From positions 48,936,481 through 49,000,480 of the forward strand of contig OX352763.1 of NCBI GenBank assembly GCA_947095585.1: a DNA stretch of 64,000 nt, written 5' to 3'. The translations under genes were made by a program, and so were the position numbers. The DNA is from Nephrocerus scutellatus (lineage: Eukaryota > Arthropoda > Insecta > Diptera > Pipunculidae). This document shows positions 10,133 to 22,903 of this stretch, one piece after another. Every line of letters begins with the position of its first letter. Positions within the stretch are counted from its first letter, which is position 1. The notes below the pieces were generated by a model. That model was given only the letters and a program-made list of their open reading frames with translations. It was not told where the DNA came from and did not search any database.

Positions 10133-11456
10133 ATGAGCATGCATAATAGAAAGACGAGAGCTGTCTCTAAAGTCTGCCCCAACGAGAGATCGAGGGTTCA
10201 GACGAGACAAAGCCAGAGGAAGGCTTCAGGAGAAGCCTTAACTAGAACGAGAGGGCAAAGTAATGCAGGTTCAACTTCAGTAGACTTCGGCATTAACAAG
10301 TCAAAGTCGAGTGTCTCTAATGTAGAAAATAGCCATTCAAAAAAAATTAGAGAAAACCGCTTTGATCAAAAGCTAAATAATATGAACCTAGATAGTAGTC
10401 GAGGAAGGGGTAGATAGTTCACTTGATAGTGATCAAGGGGCAGTAGGGCCAAATCCTCCTCCTGGAGATAACCGCCTCCTTGACAGGATTCAGGATGTAG
10501 TTTCTGGGGTGATCCAGAGAGATCAGCTGGCACTGGGAGCACTTTTCACAAAAAAATTAGAATTGGTTTCGAGTACCCTAACAAGTCAGCTAGAAATGCT
10601 GTCAATAAAGGTGGAAATGCTGGAAGCACAACCGGCAGGGGGAGGGCGCATACCTCAGAGGTCCACGCCCCTTCAGAGGTCTGAAGCGAGGGAAACAGGA
10701 CCTATCGGCCGGCGACAGAGTCATCCACTGGCTCGACATAATTTTCAATTAGAAACCCAAGACTTCATCAACGCGACTTCAACACATGCCCACCAAAAAG
10801 GTGAATCTGCATAAATGGAATATTAAGTTTGATGGTACAAAAAAGTCGATGCCGGTGGAAAGTTTCATTTTCCGCATCGAAACGATGCAGCAGAGATTGA
10901 ACGTCTGCGAGGAACATGTATTCAACCAGTTCCACAACCTCCTTTCCGGAGTAGCCGGCTCGTCACCATCCTGAAGCAAAACCTCCGCGACAAGATAGGT
11001 ACGTTAATTTTCGGCTGTTCTATCTTCTCTCTCTCCGACCTACAATCAGCTTGCCGTCGGGCAGAGAAGCGGCTTAATGCCAGAGAAAACAATTTCAAAA
11101 GAAAGCAAATTAACGAAATGTTGACGATGACGGTAGAGGACGAGTATGATGACGAAAGTAGGGACATGTTAACTGACAAAATAAGTGCTATCAGGAACAA
11201 TTATCCCAAGGACAAAATTAGACAAATCACAAATAAAAATAATACTGACGATAGAAAGGTTGTGTGTGGTGATGTTCAAAATCCATGTCCGTCTCATTTC
11301 CATTCACTTGTTTGTTTTCAATGTGATAAGCCCAATGTTCCCGTCTTGTTGTGTCCATCCTGCAAAAATAATCCGGAAAACCTGTTGAAGGGCGAAGCAT
11401 CCGGGAGTGTTCGCCCAATAGACAAGGTCCCGGAGAAGCAAAACAAAAAGGAATAA
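10133..11456 (+). pseudogene. gag: gag of gypsy copy B, with 226-bp deletion
   Basis: Same start and N-terminus as copy A. Lesions: a 5-nt loss near 10402 leading to TAG at 10415-10417, an extra A near 10804 that stops the frame at 10812-10814, and a deletion after GTAGCCG at about 10957 that removes 226 bp present in copy C (20279-20504), taking the GVAERWYW part of the capsid domain and shifting frame. The C-terminal four-cysteine motif is intact in the last open segment (11118-11456). The first two lesions are shared with copy C; the deletion is unique to B. Confidence 0.87.
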
Positions 11457-13356
11457 ACATTTTAAAAAGATTAGTCATAAAACAAGACGAAAGCGAAATT
11501 ATTCAAACATTACCTGAAAGAAAAAGTCTCCACCAGCGTATCCTTGAATACGAAGAGGCGCGTAAAAGGATTTTTGCAGAAGATCCTAAAGAAAAAGAAA
11601 AAAAAAGAAGAGCTTTATAAAGATAGAGAAATTACGGGAAAAATTTGCTAAGAAAAGAAGTAGATTTAAGAATTTGGAAGCCACTGTCCTACAGACTGAA
11701 GATGACAATAGACCCTTCGCTAAGGTCAAATTAATAGACGATACGGTGTTAGACCTTTTGGACAGTGGCGCGTCTGTAAGTTGCTTAGGAAAAGGGGCAA
11801 TAAAGTTTATCGAAGACAATAGTCTTCAGATTAAAACGATCAACTGCAATATTCGGACAGCGGACGGAAAATGACAAAAGATAATAGGCACAGTGACCAT
11901 TCCAATATCTTGGAGGAACAGAACGGAAAATTTAGAATTTTATGTTGTTCCTTCCCTACAACAAACACTTTATCTCGGGGTGAACTTCTGGAAAACCTTA
12001 GGGTTGCTCCGGATATCATCTCCGAGATAGATATACTAGACACGACGACCACAGACCCGATGATGCAGGTTCTCTTGCCGGCACAAACGGAGGCACTACA
12101 GGCGGAGAAGGCTAAGTACCCGTCCTACGCAAAACTTGGCCTCGGAAAGACAAGCCTGGAGGAGCATGTGATCGAGACCGCCGAAGTAGAGCCGATCAAA
12201 CAGAGACACTACCCAGTGTCTCCGGCGATCCAGAAGCTTCTCTTCGACGAGCTCGATCGCATGATTTCTCTGGGAGTGATTGAAGGGAGCCAGAGTGCGT
12301 GGAGTTCTTCGGTTGTGCTGGTGAGGAAACCTGGTAAAAACAGGCTGTGTCTAGACTCACGAAGAGTTAATGAAGTAACAAAAAAAGACGCGTACCCGTT
12401 GCCCCACATTGAGGGGTTGTTGAGCCGGTTGCAGGACACTCGTTTCATTCCGGTTATCGATTTGAAGGACGCATTCTATCAAATCCCTTTGGAGAAGAAG
12501 TCTAGAGAGAAAACGGCCTTCACAGTCCCTGGGCGGCCACTGTACCAATTTACAGTAATGCCATTTGGCTTGTGCAATGCAGCCCAGAGAATGTGTCGGC
12601 TTATGGACAGGGTGATACCGTCAAGGCACAAAGACAATGTCTTTGTATACCTTGACGATCACCTTGTCTGCTCTCCGGACTTCGAAAGCCATATGGGTTT
12701 GCTAGAGGACGTCGCTGGGTGTCTTCGCAGTGCTGGCTTAACGATAAATGTTGAGAAAAGTAAATTCTGCCAAAAGGAAATTAAATACCTTGGGTATATT
12801 GTGGGCGACGGGTGCCTTAGGACTGATCCCGCCAAAGTGTCTGCAGTTGAGCAGTTTCCAGTTTCGAGGACTCCAAAACAACTCAACTCAACTCAACACA
12901 ACAATAACTGCACCAATGACGGAATGCCTGAAAAAAGGCAAAGACTTTAAAATGACTGACGAGGCAATTAAATCATTTGAAGAGCTTAAACAGTTTCTGA
13001 TTTCAGCGCCAATTTTGACAAACCCAGACTTCACAAAGCACTTTTACATTCAATGCGACGCATCAACAACAGGTGTCGGCAGTGTTCTCTTCCAGACCGA
13101 TGCAGAGGGTAGGGAGAGGCCAATAGCCTATATTTCTCAGAAGCTGAATTCAGCTCAAAAGAATTGTAGCATCACTGAGTTGGAATGCTATGCAGCTGTT
13201 CTCAGCGTGCAGAAGTTTCGGGCTTATGTTGAGCTCCTTCCGTTCACCATCATAACCGACCATGCCAGCTTGAAGTGGCTAATGTCCCAAAAGGACTTGT
13301 CGGGACGTCTGGCTAGATGGAGTCTTAAGCTGCAGGCATTTAACTTTACCATTTAG
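11457..13356 (+). pseudogene. pol: pol (protease, RT, RNase H) of gypsy copy B, broken
   Basis: Protease motif LLDSGAS near 11755; TGA at 11872-11874 within protease (AGA in copy A). A base lost near 12000 restores the RT frame, giving a long open RT stretch to 12950 with the YLDD motif near 12650. The RT to RNase H link has the same CAACT low-complexity lesion as A and C and shifts frame. RNase H (CDAS near 13055, TDHASLKW near 13258) then runs to a TAG at 13354-13356 that interrupts the RNase H/integrase junction in all copies. RT here is better preserved than in copy A. Confidence 0.87.
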
Positions 13357-14688
13357 CATCGAAAAGGCACTCAGAATGTAGTGCCAGATGCTCACTCTCG
13401 CGTCCATATGGAGGAGATCACTGCTGACAGAGAACGCCACGATGTTGATTTTAACTCACCACATTTTTCTTCGGAGGAGTATGAAAGCTTTCGTAAAACA
13501 ATAAAAGAGGACGAGAATAAATTTCCAGACGTATGCATCTCAGACGGCTACATATATAAAAGGACAGATATACGTACCGGGGATACCATCCAGGAAGACA
13601 GAGCTTGGAAGCTCTGGGTACCGTCGGGGTTGAGAGAGGGTCTTTTAATCTCGGCACACGACTCTCCAGCTGCGGGACATGGAGGGATCCATAAAACCCT
13701 CCATAAACTTCGACAGCAATATTTTTGGCCTGGAATGACTATAGATGTAAATGACTTTATAAAAAACTGTGATACTTGTAAGTGTAATAAAAGCATGAAT
13801 CGGACAAATAGACCTCCAATGGGGGTACAGACTATAACAGAACGACCTTTTCAACGGTTGTACATTGACTTTCTGGGACCCTATCCTAGAACCAAAAATG
13901 GCAACACCCAAATTTTTGTTGTGCTTGACCACTTCAGCAAATTTGTCTTTCTTAAACCCTTAAGGAAGGCAACTTCAGCTGCAGTTGTCCAGTACTTAGA
14001 GGAAGCCATTTTTCATGTCTTTGGGGTTCCAGAATATCTACACTCGGACAACGGAAAACAATTCATTTCCGAATTATTTTCGAGCTTTTTAAAGCGCTAC
14101 GGGGTTAAGCACGTGAGGACTGCGGTCTAATCTCCGCAGCCCAATGCCTCAGAACGTGTGAACCGTAGCGTACTGACTAAGATCCGTTCGTACCTTGGAA
14201 GCGACCAACGCGACTGGGACAAGCATGTTAGCTTTGCAGCATTCTCACTGCGAAGTGTTGCGCACGAAGCTACGAGACTAGAGCCGTACTATGCTGTCTT
14301 CGGCTTCCAAATGGCACATAACGGATCCGCTTTTGATATTATACGACGGTTAAACGACATTAAACAATCAGACGTCAAGATTTTAGAGACAAAGGACAAA
14401 CAGCAAGTTATAAGGGACGAAATATTTAGAAATTTAAGTAAGGCACATGACAAAGGAGAAAAGACCTACAATTTGAGAAGCCGAGACATTAAATACAAAG
14501 TTGGGCAGACTGTATATAGACGCAATTTCAGACAGAGTGACAAGACAGCAAGCTATAATGCCAAACTTGGACCGAAAGCTATTAAAAGTATTATCTTAAA
14601 GACTATAGGAAATTCCCTATATGAAGTAGGAAATATGAGAGGAGAAAAAGTAGGCATTTTTCATGCCAAAGACCTCTTTGCCCAGTAG
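13357..14688 (+). pseudogene. pol: integrase of gypsy copy B, premature stop in the core
   Basis: The HHCC domain and first catalytic Asp are intact (GAC at 13867-13869 in YIDFLGPY), unlike A and C. A TAA at 14128-14130 replaces a Tyr codon just before the catalytic Glu region; the frame continues downstream with NASERVNRS and the basic C-terminal domain to 14688. A single-nonsense copy with complete catalytic codons, but it cannot make a full-length enzyme. Confidence 0.88.
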
Positions 14689-16312
14689 TGATGGTAGGAA
14701 ATTATGAAATTGACGACTATTTATTATCTATTATTTATTATTTATTTTATTATTTATTATTTGTTAATTATTATTTATTATTAATTATTTACCATTTGAT
14801 TCAATGACTGACTAATTTCTGTGATAATTAGGTTTAAGGCTTTATGCAATTATTAGGACTATGTGCAATATTTTATATTAGATTAAGATTTATCTGTGAT
14901 ATTTTATGCAATCCTGACTATGTATTATCTATTTATTTTATGGATTATTTTATCTATGATCTGTAGATTAATTTATATGTATTATTTATTTACGTGTTGA
15001 TTAAAAATATATTTTTTTTAAGAGCATAAACAGTATAACCAAAGTGAGAGCATGATCTCAGGGCGCAGGCCCTTGCCACACGTTAGGCAAAATGCTCGCG
15101 GAGACTTTTCTGAAGGTATGTGTAGGCTAAGTAAATAATCGCATGTAGTACGTTCCGTTTTTTTTACGTTATATTTCACTCGTGACCACTCATGAAATAC
15201 AGACGAGCCGGTTACGTACACGTACGTCATGGCTTTACGTTCAACAAAAAAAAAATTAACAACAAAAAAAACATACTCAATATGTTATAAACACTCACCT
15301 TTTTTTAATTCCCAATAATTGATGTCGGCAGCGAGGCGGCATTGCACCAATGGTATCTGAAAAGGAAGAGAAACAAAAGCAGAATCCCAACTTCATAAAA
15401 ATAAACCTCACTTACCTGCACAATGAGAAAATCCTCAGCTGACGTCGACGTCGAATCTATGAGCCGAGAAAGAAAAACCAAAAGAATATGGAAATAGTAT
15501 TCTAATGGCAGACATTTAAACCGAAACGCGATATCTATTTCCCAAATAGTTTTCTTTTTTGAGAAGCAGAAATCGCGCCTCTATATCAAAGAGGCACACT
15601 TACCTGTTGATTTTGCTTAGCACTGCATAGTGGAATTTGCCACCACTTCGGTATAGATGTAAAAATGCATGGCATTTTTTTTTCCTAATGGATTTCAAGG
15701 CCAGGAGCTGGATATTCCCCCAGCCCTATCGGAACTATATTTATTCGACACAAAATATGAATTTTGATCCCCGAATTAATAAATAAAATTGAAAAAAAAA
15801 CCAAACTAAATTTAAACAAAACACAAAACAAAAAGCCGACACTCACGATTTGACAACTGCCAACAAAACAAATTATTGACAAATATCTTCCACTTGATAT
15901 GTTGACAAAAGTCATCTGTTCTAAATGGACTAGAGTGATTGTTGTGGAAAGGTTTTTTTTAGATGAAATGACAAATACTCCATTTCACACAGAAGGTGGT
16001 GGGGAAGCAAAAGAGACAAAATATATGTTGGGGTAAAGTTGGTTTGAGGGTTCGCTGTAAAAATATTTAAATGTATGTACTTAACATTAATTGTAGGTGT
16101 TAAATGTATGATATTCGTGTGTTATGTTGTTAGTAAATGTGACTAAAATTTAAAAAAGGACGGGTTGATGGAATTGGTTTCCACAAGAGACAAATAAAGA
16201 TAGATTGTCTATTTTAAGGGAAAGAAATTTAGGCGCCAAAATTTTAAAAAAATCAGATAGCGATTTTGGGACGGCCGACGAAAAGGACAAAGATGTAATA
16301 AAGATAAAAGGG
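14689..16312. other. gypsy copy B: region between pol and LTR 2, with antisense splice signals
   Basis: Counterpart of 5316-6945. All four minus-strand donor motifs are present (for example GTGAGTG at 15298, offset 9,370 from copy A), as are the acceptors. The minus-strand ORF beginning MTFVNISSGRYLSIICFVGS (15915) differs from copy A by few residues. Starts with the same TATT-rich tract. No sense gene seen. Confidence 0.65.
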
Positions 16313-18498
16313 TGTAGTGACTGACGTAAAGAAAAAGGAAAGCAAGAGGAATTATTTTTCTAGAAGGTTCGGAAAAAAGAAAAGGTTTCTTTAGGCGGAG
16401 ACAGAATTTTTAGCGGCAGTTGAAGAATTATCATCAGCGGATAGAGTGTTTCGAGCGTTCAGGTTGAAGTCGATAAAGTGAGGAAAAAGAGTTAACTTTA
16501 AAAGTTTAAAATTTAATTTAAAAAAGAGAAACAAAAAGGAAGGAACCATTAATTGTGGAGACTAAAAAATAAGCTAAAGTTCTGTGAACAAAAAAACGTA
16601 ATTTTACACAATTCCAACAATTCGGAATTTTAAAACTTTTCATAAAAAGGATACTCCATTTTCCTTTAAGAAATAGTGAAAGTAGTGCAAAGGCGCTAAA
16701 CGCCATTTTCTGCTTAATTTGAGGTGATCGAAATTATAAAATTCTTAAAAGTGAAAATAGTGCAAACGCGCTAAACGCCAGTTGATCGAAATTATAAAAT
16801 TTTAAAAAGTGAAAATAGTGCAAATGCGCTAAACACCATTTTTATACAATTCCAACTAATCGAAAGAGTGAATCGCCTAGTTTTTTTCATAAACCAAAAA
16901 AAAGAGGAGGATTCAATAGTTGAAAACTACATCCAAAACCATCAGTGTAGTTTAAATTAATACAACAACAACCATTGTGCCAGCGTCGGAGCTTTTCAGC
17001 TCATCCAAAGCGTCGGAGCTTTCTCAGCTTACCCGAGACACGAGCCACGAGTCATAGAATAATTTCCTAATTGCAACTATAATAATCAGGAAGAAAAAGA
17101 ATGAGGACTGTTTCCCAAACTGCGCGGCTGAGTTTTCTTTGATTTTGGCTTTGAAATTTGAGTTTGATTTTTATGATTTTTGATTGAGTTTTTTTTAATT
17201 TAAATTGAGTTTTATTAACTTTGAGATAAGATCGGGTTTTTCTTTATCCGAATTTAAGATTGAGTTTTCTCTACTTTTGAGTTTCTTCATCGAATTTATT
17301 CTAAATCGAGTTTTCTTTTTACTTTTTGAATTTATTAGATTCAGTTGATTTAAAATCAAGTTCTTTTCAACTTCTGAATTTATTTTGATTCAGTTAATTT
17401 AAAATCGATTTTTTTTTGATTTTTCTGTTTTATTTAACTTACACTTAAACAGTAGTGTAAACTGCACTCAGTAGTTTCATATATCATTAACCCATACTTT
17501 GCAGCAGGTTCGTCAACGAGATCCTGCCGGCAAGATATCATTGAGCTCAACCAAGTAAGTGCCAATTGCTTAATTTTTTTACACCAGTTTTTTTTACTAC
17601 TAAGCGCAGTATATATATATATATAAAAAAAGGATGAAGAAACAGTCTTTTTAAATAACTTTCTATAAATAAAGATAATTACCATTATTTTCGAATAATT
17701 TTATTTTCTTATCATTATACTCATAACTTTTGTGAAACATACATATATTACATACATCGCTTTCTTTTGATTTAATTTTTTTATATATTTCATTTTAAAT
17801 TTGAAGTTTTAATAATAAAAGTTAATAGAAGTAATACATGTATATGAAATTTGAAAAGACAACAACGTGATTTTTCATTGCCGTGGCCCATTGGGGGTGT
17901 GAGGCATATTCCTTTTTTTTATATTTTTTCTTGTCCCCACCATGAGTGAGTAGACAAGTCGGCTGTAGGTGTGTGACTGGGATTGGTGATCCCACGATGA
18001 TTTCTCTCGGCGCTTTTCAGAAATGACCCGACGGACTGCGGACAGATGGACTTTGTAAAGTCGACCCTTTCCTTCATGATTTTGTGAGGCCTCGGTACTG
18101 GTGCAATCAGGACATTCCTTCTAGATTTAGTTAGCTATTAATTAAAAAAAAAGAAAATTTTCTAAAAGAAGTCAAAATTTTCTTTTGTTAATTTTAAAGT
18201 AAATTTTAAAGTATGATAATATAGTTGTAAGTTTAGTATATAAAAGCAAAGGAATGACCTGGCTGCACCGGGACTGAGGGACGGTATCCTTTATTCCCTC
18301 CTTTTTCCAACCCCCTTTTGATTCCGATTTTCCCTTTTTTTATAAGTCGACCCGACAATTAAAAAGTTTTGTTCTTGAAGAGGTGTCACTGGTAAGTGAC
18401 AAGGACCGCCCGTCCGACGAGCTAAGCCGAGAAACCGCGAGCGTGTCGCGACGTCCTTGCCAGTGGCAGAACCCCTAGTGGGACCTCGCTCCATAACA
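16313..18498 (+). repeat. LTR 2, shared between gypsy copies B and C (2,186 bp)
   Basis: Same boundaries as LTR 1 (TGTAGTGACTG to CCATAACA). Differs by a shortened second ~70-bp repeat near 16782, a shorter TA microsatellite near 17610 and a few substitutions; otherwise nearly identical to LTR 1 and LTR 3. Followed by AA and the primer site at 18501. Confidence 0.82.
18237..18246 (+). promoter_or_regulatory. TATA box of LTR 2
   Basis: TATATAAAAG in the same context as in LTR 1. It marks the likely U3/R border about 30 bp downstream. Confidence 0.6.
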
Positions 18499-18767
18499 AA
18501 TGGCGCCCAACGTTTTACGGCTCTACCCATCGTTTCTTGAAGGACAGGAATTTCCGAAAGGAAGTTCCTGGCTTTCGACAAACGATGGTAGTATAGCATC
18601 TTTCTTTTTAATTCCTTTTTTTAACGTAGCTTCATAAATTTAATCATTTCTTTTACTTTTAATTTTGTTATTTTTTTTTTGATAAATTCCCTTTTTAATA
18701 AATAACCCTTTTAACTTCCATTTCCAAAATTCCCCATAATTCCCATTCCAAACTACCCTTTTTACAG
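18392..18767 (+). other. candidate leader intron crossing the primer site, copy C
   Basis: Identical donor (CTG/GTAAGTGA) and acceptor (TTTTTACAG) to those of copy B, with the same 376-nt length. Conservation between copies is uninformative by itself because the copies are recent duplicates. Confidence 0.4.
18501..18512 (+). other. primer binding site, gypsy copy C
   Basis: TGGCGCCCAACG, exact match to the copy B site, two bases after LTR 2. Confidence 0.8.
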
Positions 18768-19452
18768 ATGACTAGACAACACATTTTGGACATCGACTGC
18801 TCTCCGAACGAGTTAACAATTCCGATTCAAGGATTTTATTAAATCCTGAATTCTGTGGGGTTGACTCGTTTGGAGACCAAAGTAGTCGATGTTAGTATTC
18901 GGTTAGGACATCGAATTAGGAGTATGACTCCGGTTCGCTTGACTACCGAATAGACACAGACGTGACACAGGGGCGCAGTGGGCAGCCGTTACCACAAGTA
19001 CTACCAGTACAGGTAAATGTGGGTCCACTGCTCCTTTTGTCTGAAAGTAGAGGTTCTTCTCACTCACGGCGAATCGGCCTCATCATAGAGGCTACTCGCC
19101 AGTGCTTTGAGTTGCGATTCGCCGGGATGAGACAAAGCCTCAACTGACTTAGGACGACTTTCCGCAAAATCGTCAAGGAAACCGACTACGACTGGACTTA
19201 CAAGACTAGGACAGACTACAACTTCTGAGCGTTGAGAACGACCATGGAAGAGCTGACCCAGCCACACATCAGCCCATCTGATTTAAAATTATAATTGTAT
19301 AATATAATAACTCAGTAAACTCAATAAATCTTTCATACCCGAATTCAATTTTTTTTAAGAAGGAAGGAAAAAATCCGCTTTAACGGTTCAGTTTTTTTGA
19401 GAGGAATTTCCATTTTTTTTTGTTTTGAGGATAAAACTTTTTTTTAACAATT
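18513..19452 (+). other. untranslated leader of gypsy copy C
   Basis: About 940 bp, nearly identical to the copy B leader. Around 19102 it carries the same GCTTTGAG sequence as copy A, which copy B lacks. No supported gene. Confidence 0.7.
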
Positions 19453-21003
19453 ATGAGCATGCATAATAGAAAGACGAGAGCTGTCTCTAAAGTCTGCCCC
19501 AACGAGAGATCGAGGGTTCAGACGAGACAAAGCCAGAGGAAGGCTTCAGGAGAAGCCTTAACTAGAACGAGAGGGCAAAGTAATGCAGGTTCAACTTCAG
19601 TAGACTTCGGCATTAACAAGTCAAAGTCGAGTGTCTCTAATGTAGAAAATAGCCATTCAAAAAAAAATTAGAGAAAACCGCTTTGATCAAAAGCTAAATA
19701 ATATGAACCTAGATAGTAGTCGAGGAAGGGGTAGATAGTTCACTTGATAGTGATCAAGGGGCAGTAGGGCCAAATCCTCCTCCTGGAGATAACCGCCTCC
19801 TTGACAGGATTCAGGATGTAGTTTCTGGGGTGATCCAGAGAGATCAGCTGGCACTGGGAGCACTTTTCACAAAAAAATTAGAATTGGTTTCGAGTACCCT
19901 AACAAGTCAGCTAGAAATGCTGTCAATAAAGGTGGAAATGCTGGAAGCACAACAGGCAGGGGGAGGGCGCATACCTCAGAGGTCCACGCCCCTTCAGAGG
20001 TCTGAAGCGAGGGAAACAGGACCTATCGGCCGGCGACAGAGTCATCCACCGGCTCGACATAATTTTCAATTAGAAACCCAAGACTTCATCAACGCGACTT
20101 CAACACATGCCCACCAAAAAGGTGAATCTGCATAAATGGAATATTAAGTTTGATGGTACAAAAAAGTCGATGCCGGTGGAAAGTTTCATTTTCCGCATCG
20201 AAACGATGCAGCAGAGATTGAACGTCTGCGAGGAACATGTATTCAACCAGTTCCACAACCTCCTTTCCGGAGTAGCCGAGAGGTGGTACTGGCAGTTCCT
20301 GGAAGAGCGGGCCGACGATAGCTTTCTGAACTACCATAATGTGAAGAGGGAACTGTTACGACAATTCCGTGCGGCAGACTCTGATCACGAAATCATGAGG
20401 GACATCATGGAAAGAAAGCAGATGCCAGGTGAAAGCTGCGACGATTTTTTTTCAAATGTAAGGTCTCTGGTCTTCCAGATGAAGCAAAAGTTGCCTGAGG
20501 AAGAGCTCGTCACCATCCTGAAGCAAAACCTCCGCGACAAGATAGGTACGTTAATTTTCGGCTGTTCTATCTTCTCTCTCTCCGACCTACAATCAGCTTG
20601 CCGTCGGGCAGAGAAGCGGCTTAATGCCAGAGAAAACAATTTCAAAAGAAAGCAAATTAACGAAATGTTGACGATGACGGTAGAGGACGAGTATGATGAC
20701 GAAAGTAGGGACATGTTAACTGACAAAATAAGTGCTATCAGGAACAATTATCCCAAGGACAAAATTAGACAAATCACAAATAAAAATAATACTGACGATA
20801 GAAAGGTTGTGTGTGGTGATGTTCAAAATCCATGTCCGTCTCATTTCCATTCACTTGTTTGTTTTCAATGTGATAAGCCCAATGTTCCCGTCTTGTTGTG
20901 TCCATCCTGCAAAAATAATCCGGAAAACCTGTTGAAGGGCGAAGCATCCGGGAGTGTTCGCCCAATAGACAAGGTCCCGGAGAAGCAAAACAAAAAGGAA
21001 TAA
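19453..21003 (+). pseudogene. gag: gag of gypsy copy C, frameshifted N-terminal half
   Basis: N-terminus reads 72 codons, then an extra A in the A-run near 19662 shifts frame (unique to C). The 5-nt loss near 19722 and the extra A near 20124 are shared with B. From 20107 a 298-codon frame runs to 21003 and contains the complete capsid domain (WNIKFDG through DDFFSNVRSL) and the C-x2-C-x9-C-x2-C cysteines, without the deletion of B or the frameshift of A. This copy therefore shows the uninterrupted C-terminal two-thirds of Gag. Confidence 0.88.
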
Positions 21004-22903
21004 ACATTTTAAAAAGATTAGTCATAAAACAAGACGAAAGCGAAATTATTCAAACATTACGTGAAAGAAAAAGTCTCCACCAGCGTATCCTTGAATACGA
21101 AGAGGCGCGTAAAAGGATTTTTGCAGAAGATCCTAAAGAAAAAGAAAAAAAAAGAAGAGCTTTATAAAGATAGAGAAATTACGGGAAAAATTTGCTAAGA
21201 AAAGAAGTAGATTTAAGAATTTGGAAGCCACTGTCCTACAGACTGAAGATGACAATAGACCCTTCGCTAAGGTCAAATTAATAGACGATACGGTGTTAGA
21301 CCTTTTGGACAGTGGCGCGTCTGTAAGTTGCTTAGGAAAAGGGGCAATAAAGTTTATCGAAGACAATAGTCTTCAGATTAAAACGATCAACTGCAATATT
21401 CGGACAGCGGACGGAAAATGACAAAAGATAATAGGCACAGTGACCATTCCAATATCTTGGAGGAACAGAACGGAAAATTTAGAATTTTATGTTGTTCCTT
21501 CCCTACAACAAACACTTTATCTCGGGGTGAACTTCTGGAAAACCTTAGGGTTGCTCCGGATATCATCTCCGAGATAGATATACTAGACACGACGACCACA
21601 GACCCGATGATGCAGGTTCTCTTGCCGGCACAAACGGAGGCACTACAGGCGGAGAAGGCTAAGTACCCGTCCTACGCAAAACTTGGCCTCGGAAAGACAA
21701 GCCTGGAGGAGCATGTGATCGAGACCGCCGAAGTAGAGCCGATCAAACAGAGACACTACCCAGTGTCTCCGGCGATCCAGAAGCTTCTCTTCGACGAGCT
21801 CGATCGCATGATTTCTCTGGGAGTGATTGAAGGGAGCCAGAGTGCGTGGAGTTCTTCGGTTGTGCTGGTGAGGAAACCTGGTAAAAACAGGCTGTGTCTA
21901 GACTCACGAAGAGTTAATGAAGTAACAAAAAAAGACGCGTACCCGTTGCCCCACATTGAGTGGTTGTTGAGCCGGTTGCAGGACACTCGGTTCATTCCGG
22001 TTATCGATTTGAAGGACGCATTCTATCAAATCCCTTTGGAGAAGAAGTCCAGAGAGAAAACGGCCTTCACAGTCCCTGGGCGGCCACTGTACCAATTTAC
22101 AGTAATGCCATTTGGCTTGTGCAATGCAGCCCAGAGAATGTGTCGGCTTATGGACAGGGTGATACCGTCAAGGCACAAAGACAATGTCTTTGTATACCTT
22201 GACGATCACCTTGTCTGCTCTCCGGACTTCGAAAGCCATATGGGTTTGCTAGAGGACGTCGCTGGGTGTCTTCGCAGTGCTGGCTTAACGATAAATGTTG
22301 AGAAAAGTAAATTCTGCCAAAAGGAAATTAAATACCTTGGGTATATTGTGGGCGACGGGTGCCTTAGGACTGATCCCGCCAAAGTGTCTGCAGTTGAGCA
22401 GTTTCCAGTTTCGAGGACTCCAAAACAACTCAACTCAACTCAACACAACAATAACTGCACCAATGACGGAATGCCTGAAAAAAGGCAAAGACTTTAAAAT
22501 GACTGACGAGGCAATTAAATCATTTGAAGAGCTTAAACAGTTTCTGATTTCAGCGCCAATTTTGACAAACCCAGACTTCACAAAGCACTTTTACATTCAA
22601 TGCGACGCATCAACAACAGGTGTCGGCAGTGTTCTCTTCCAGACCGATGCAGAGGGTAGGGAGAGGCCAATAGCCTATATTTCTCAGAAGCTGAATTCAG
22701 CTCAAAAGAATTGTAGCATCACTGAGTTGGAATGCTATGCAGCTGTTCTCAGCGTGCAGAAGTTTCGGGCTTATGTTGAGCTCCTTCCGTTCACCATCAT
22801 AACCGACCATGCCAGCTTGAAGTGGCTAATGTCCCAAAAGGACTTGTCGGGACGTCTGGCTAGATGGAGTCTTAAGCTGCAGGCATTTAACTTTACCATT
22901 TAG
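21004..22903 (+). pseudogene. pol: pol (protease, RT, RNase H) of gypsy copy C, broken
   Basis: Protease LLDSGAS near 21302 with the TGA at 21419-21421 shared with copy B. RT is open from 21418 to 22497 including the YLDD near 22197; one substitution changes the EG residue pair after PHIE to EW at 21961. The CAACT lesion and frame break between RT and RNase H, and the TAG at 22901-22903, are the same as in A and B. Confidence 0.87.

Larger units (their letters stand above)
9182..16312 (+). mobile_element. Ty3/gypsy tandem copy B, internal region
   Basis: Complete internal region between LTR 1 and LTR 2; with both LTRs it spans 6946-18498 (about 11.55 kb). The primer site, leader, gag, pol and antisense-signal region are all in the same order as in copy A. 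It has lost 226 bp of gag and carries stops in gag, protease, the RNase H/integrase link and integrase, but keeps all three catalytic residues of integrase as codons. Offset from copy A at the leader is 9,581 bp. Confidence 0.93.
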
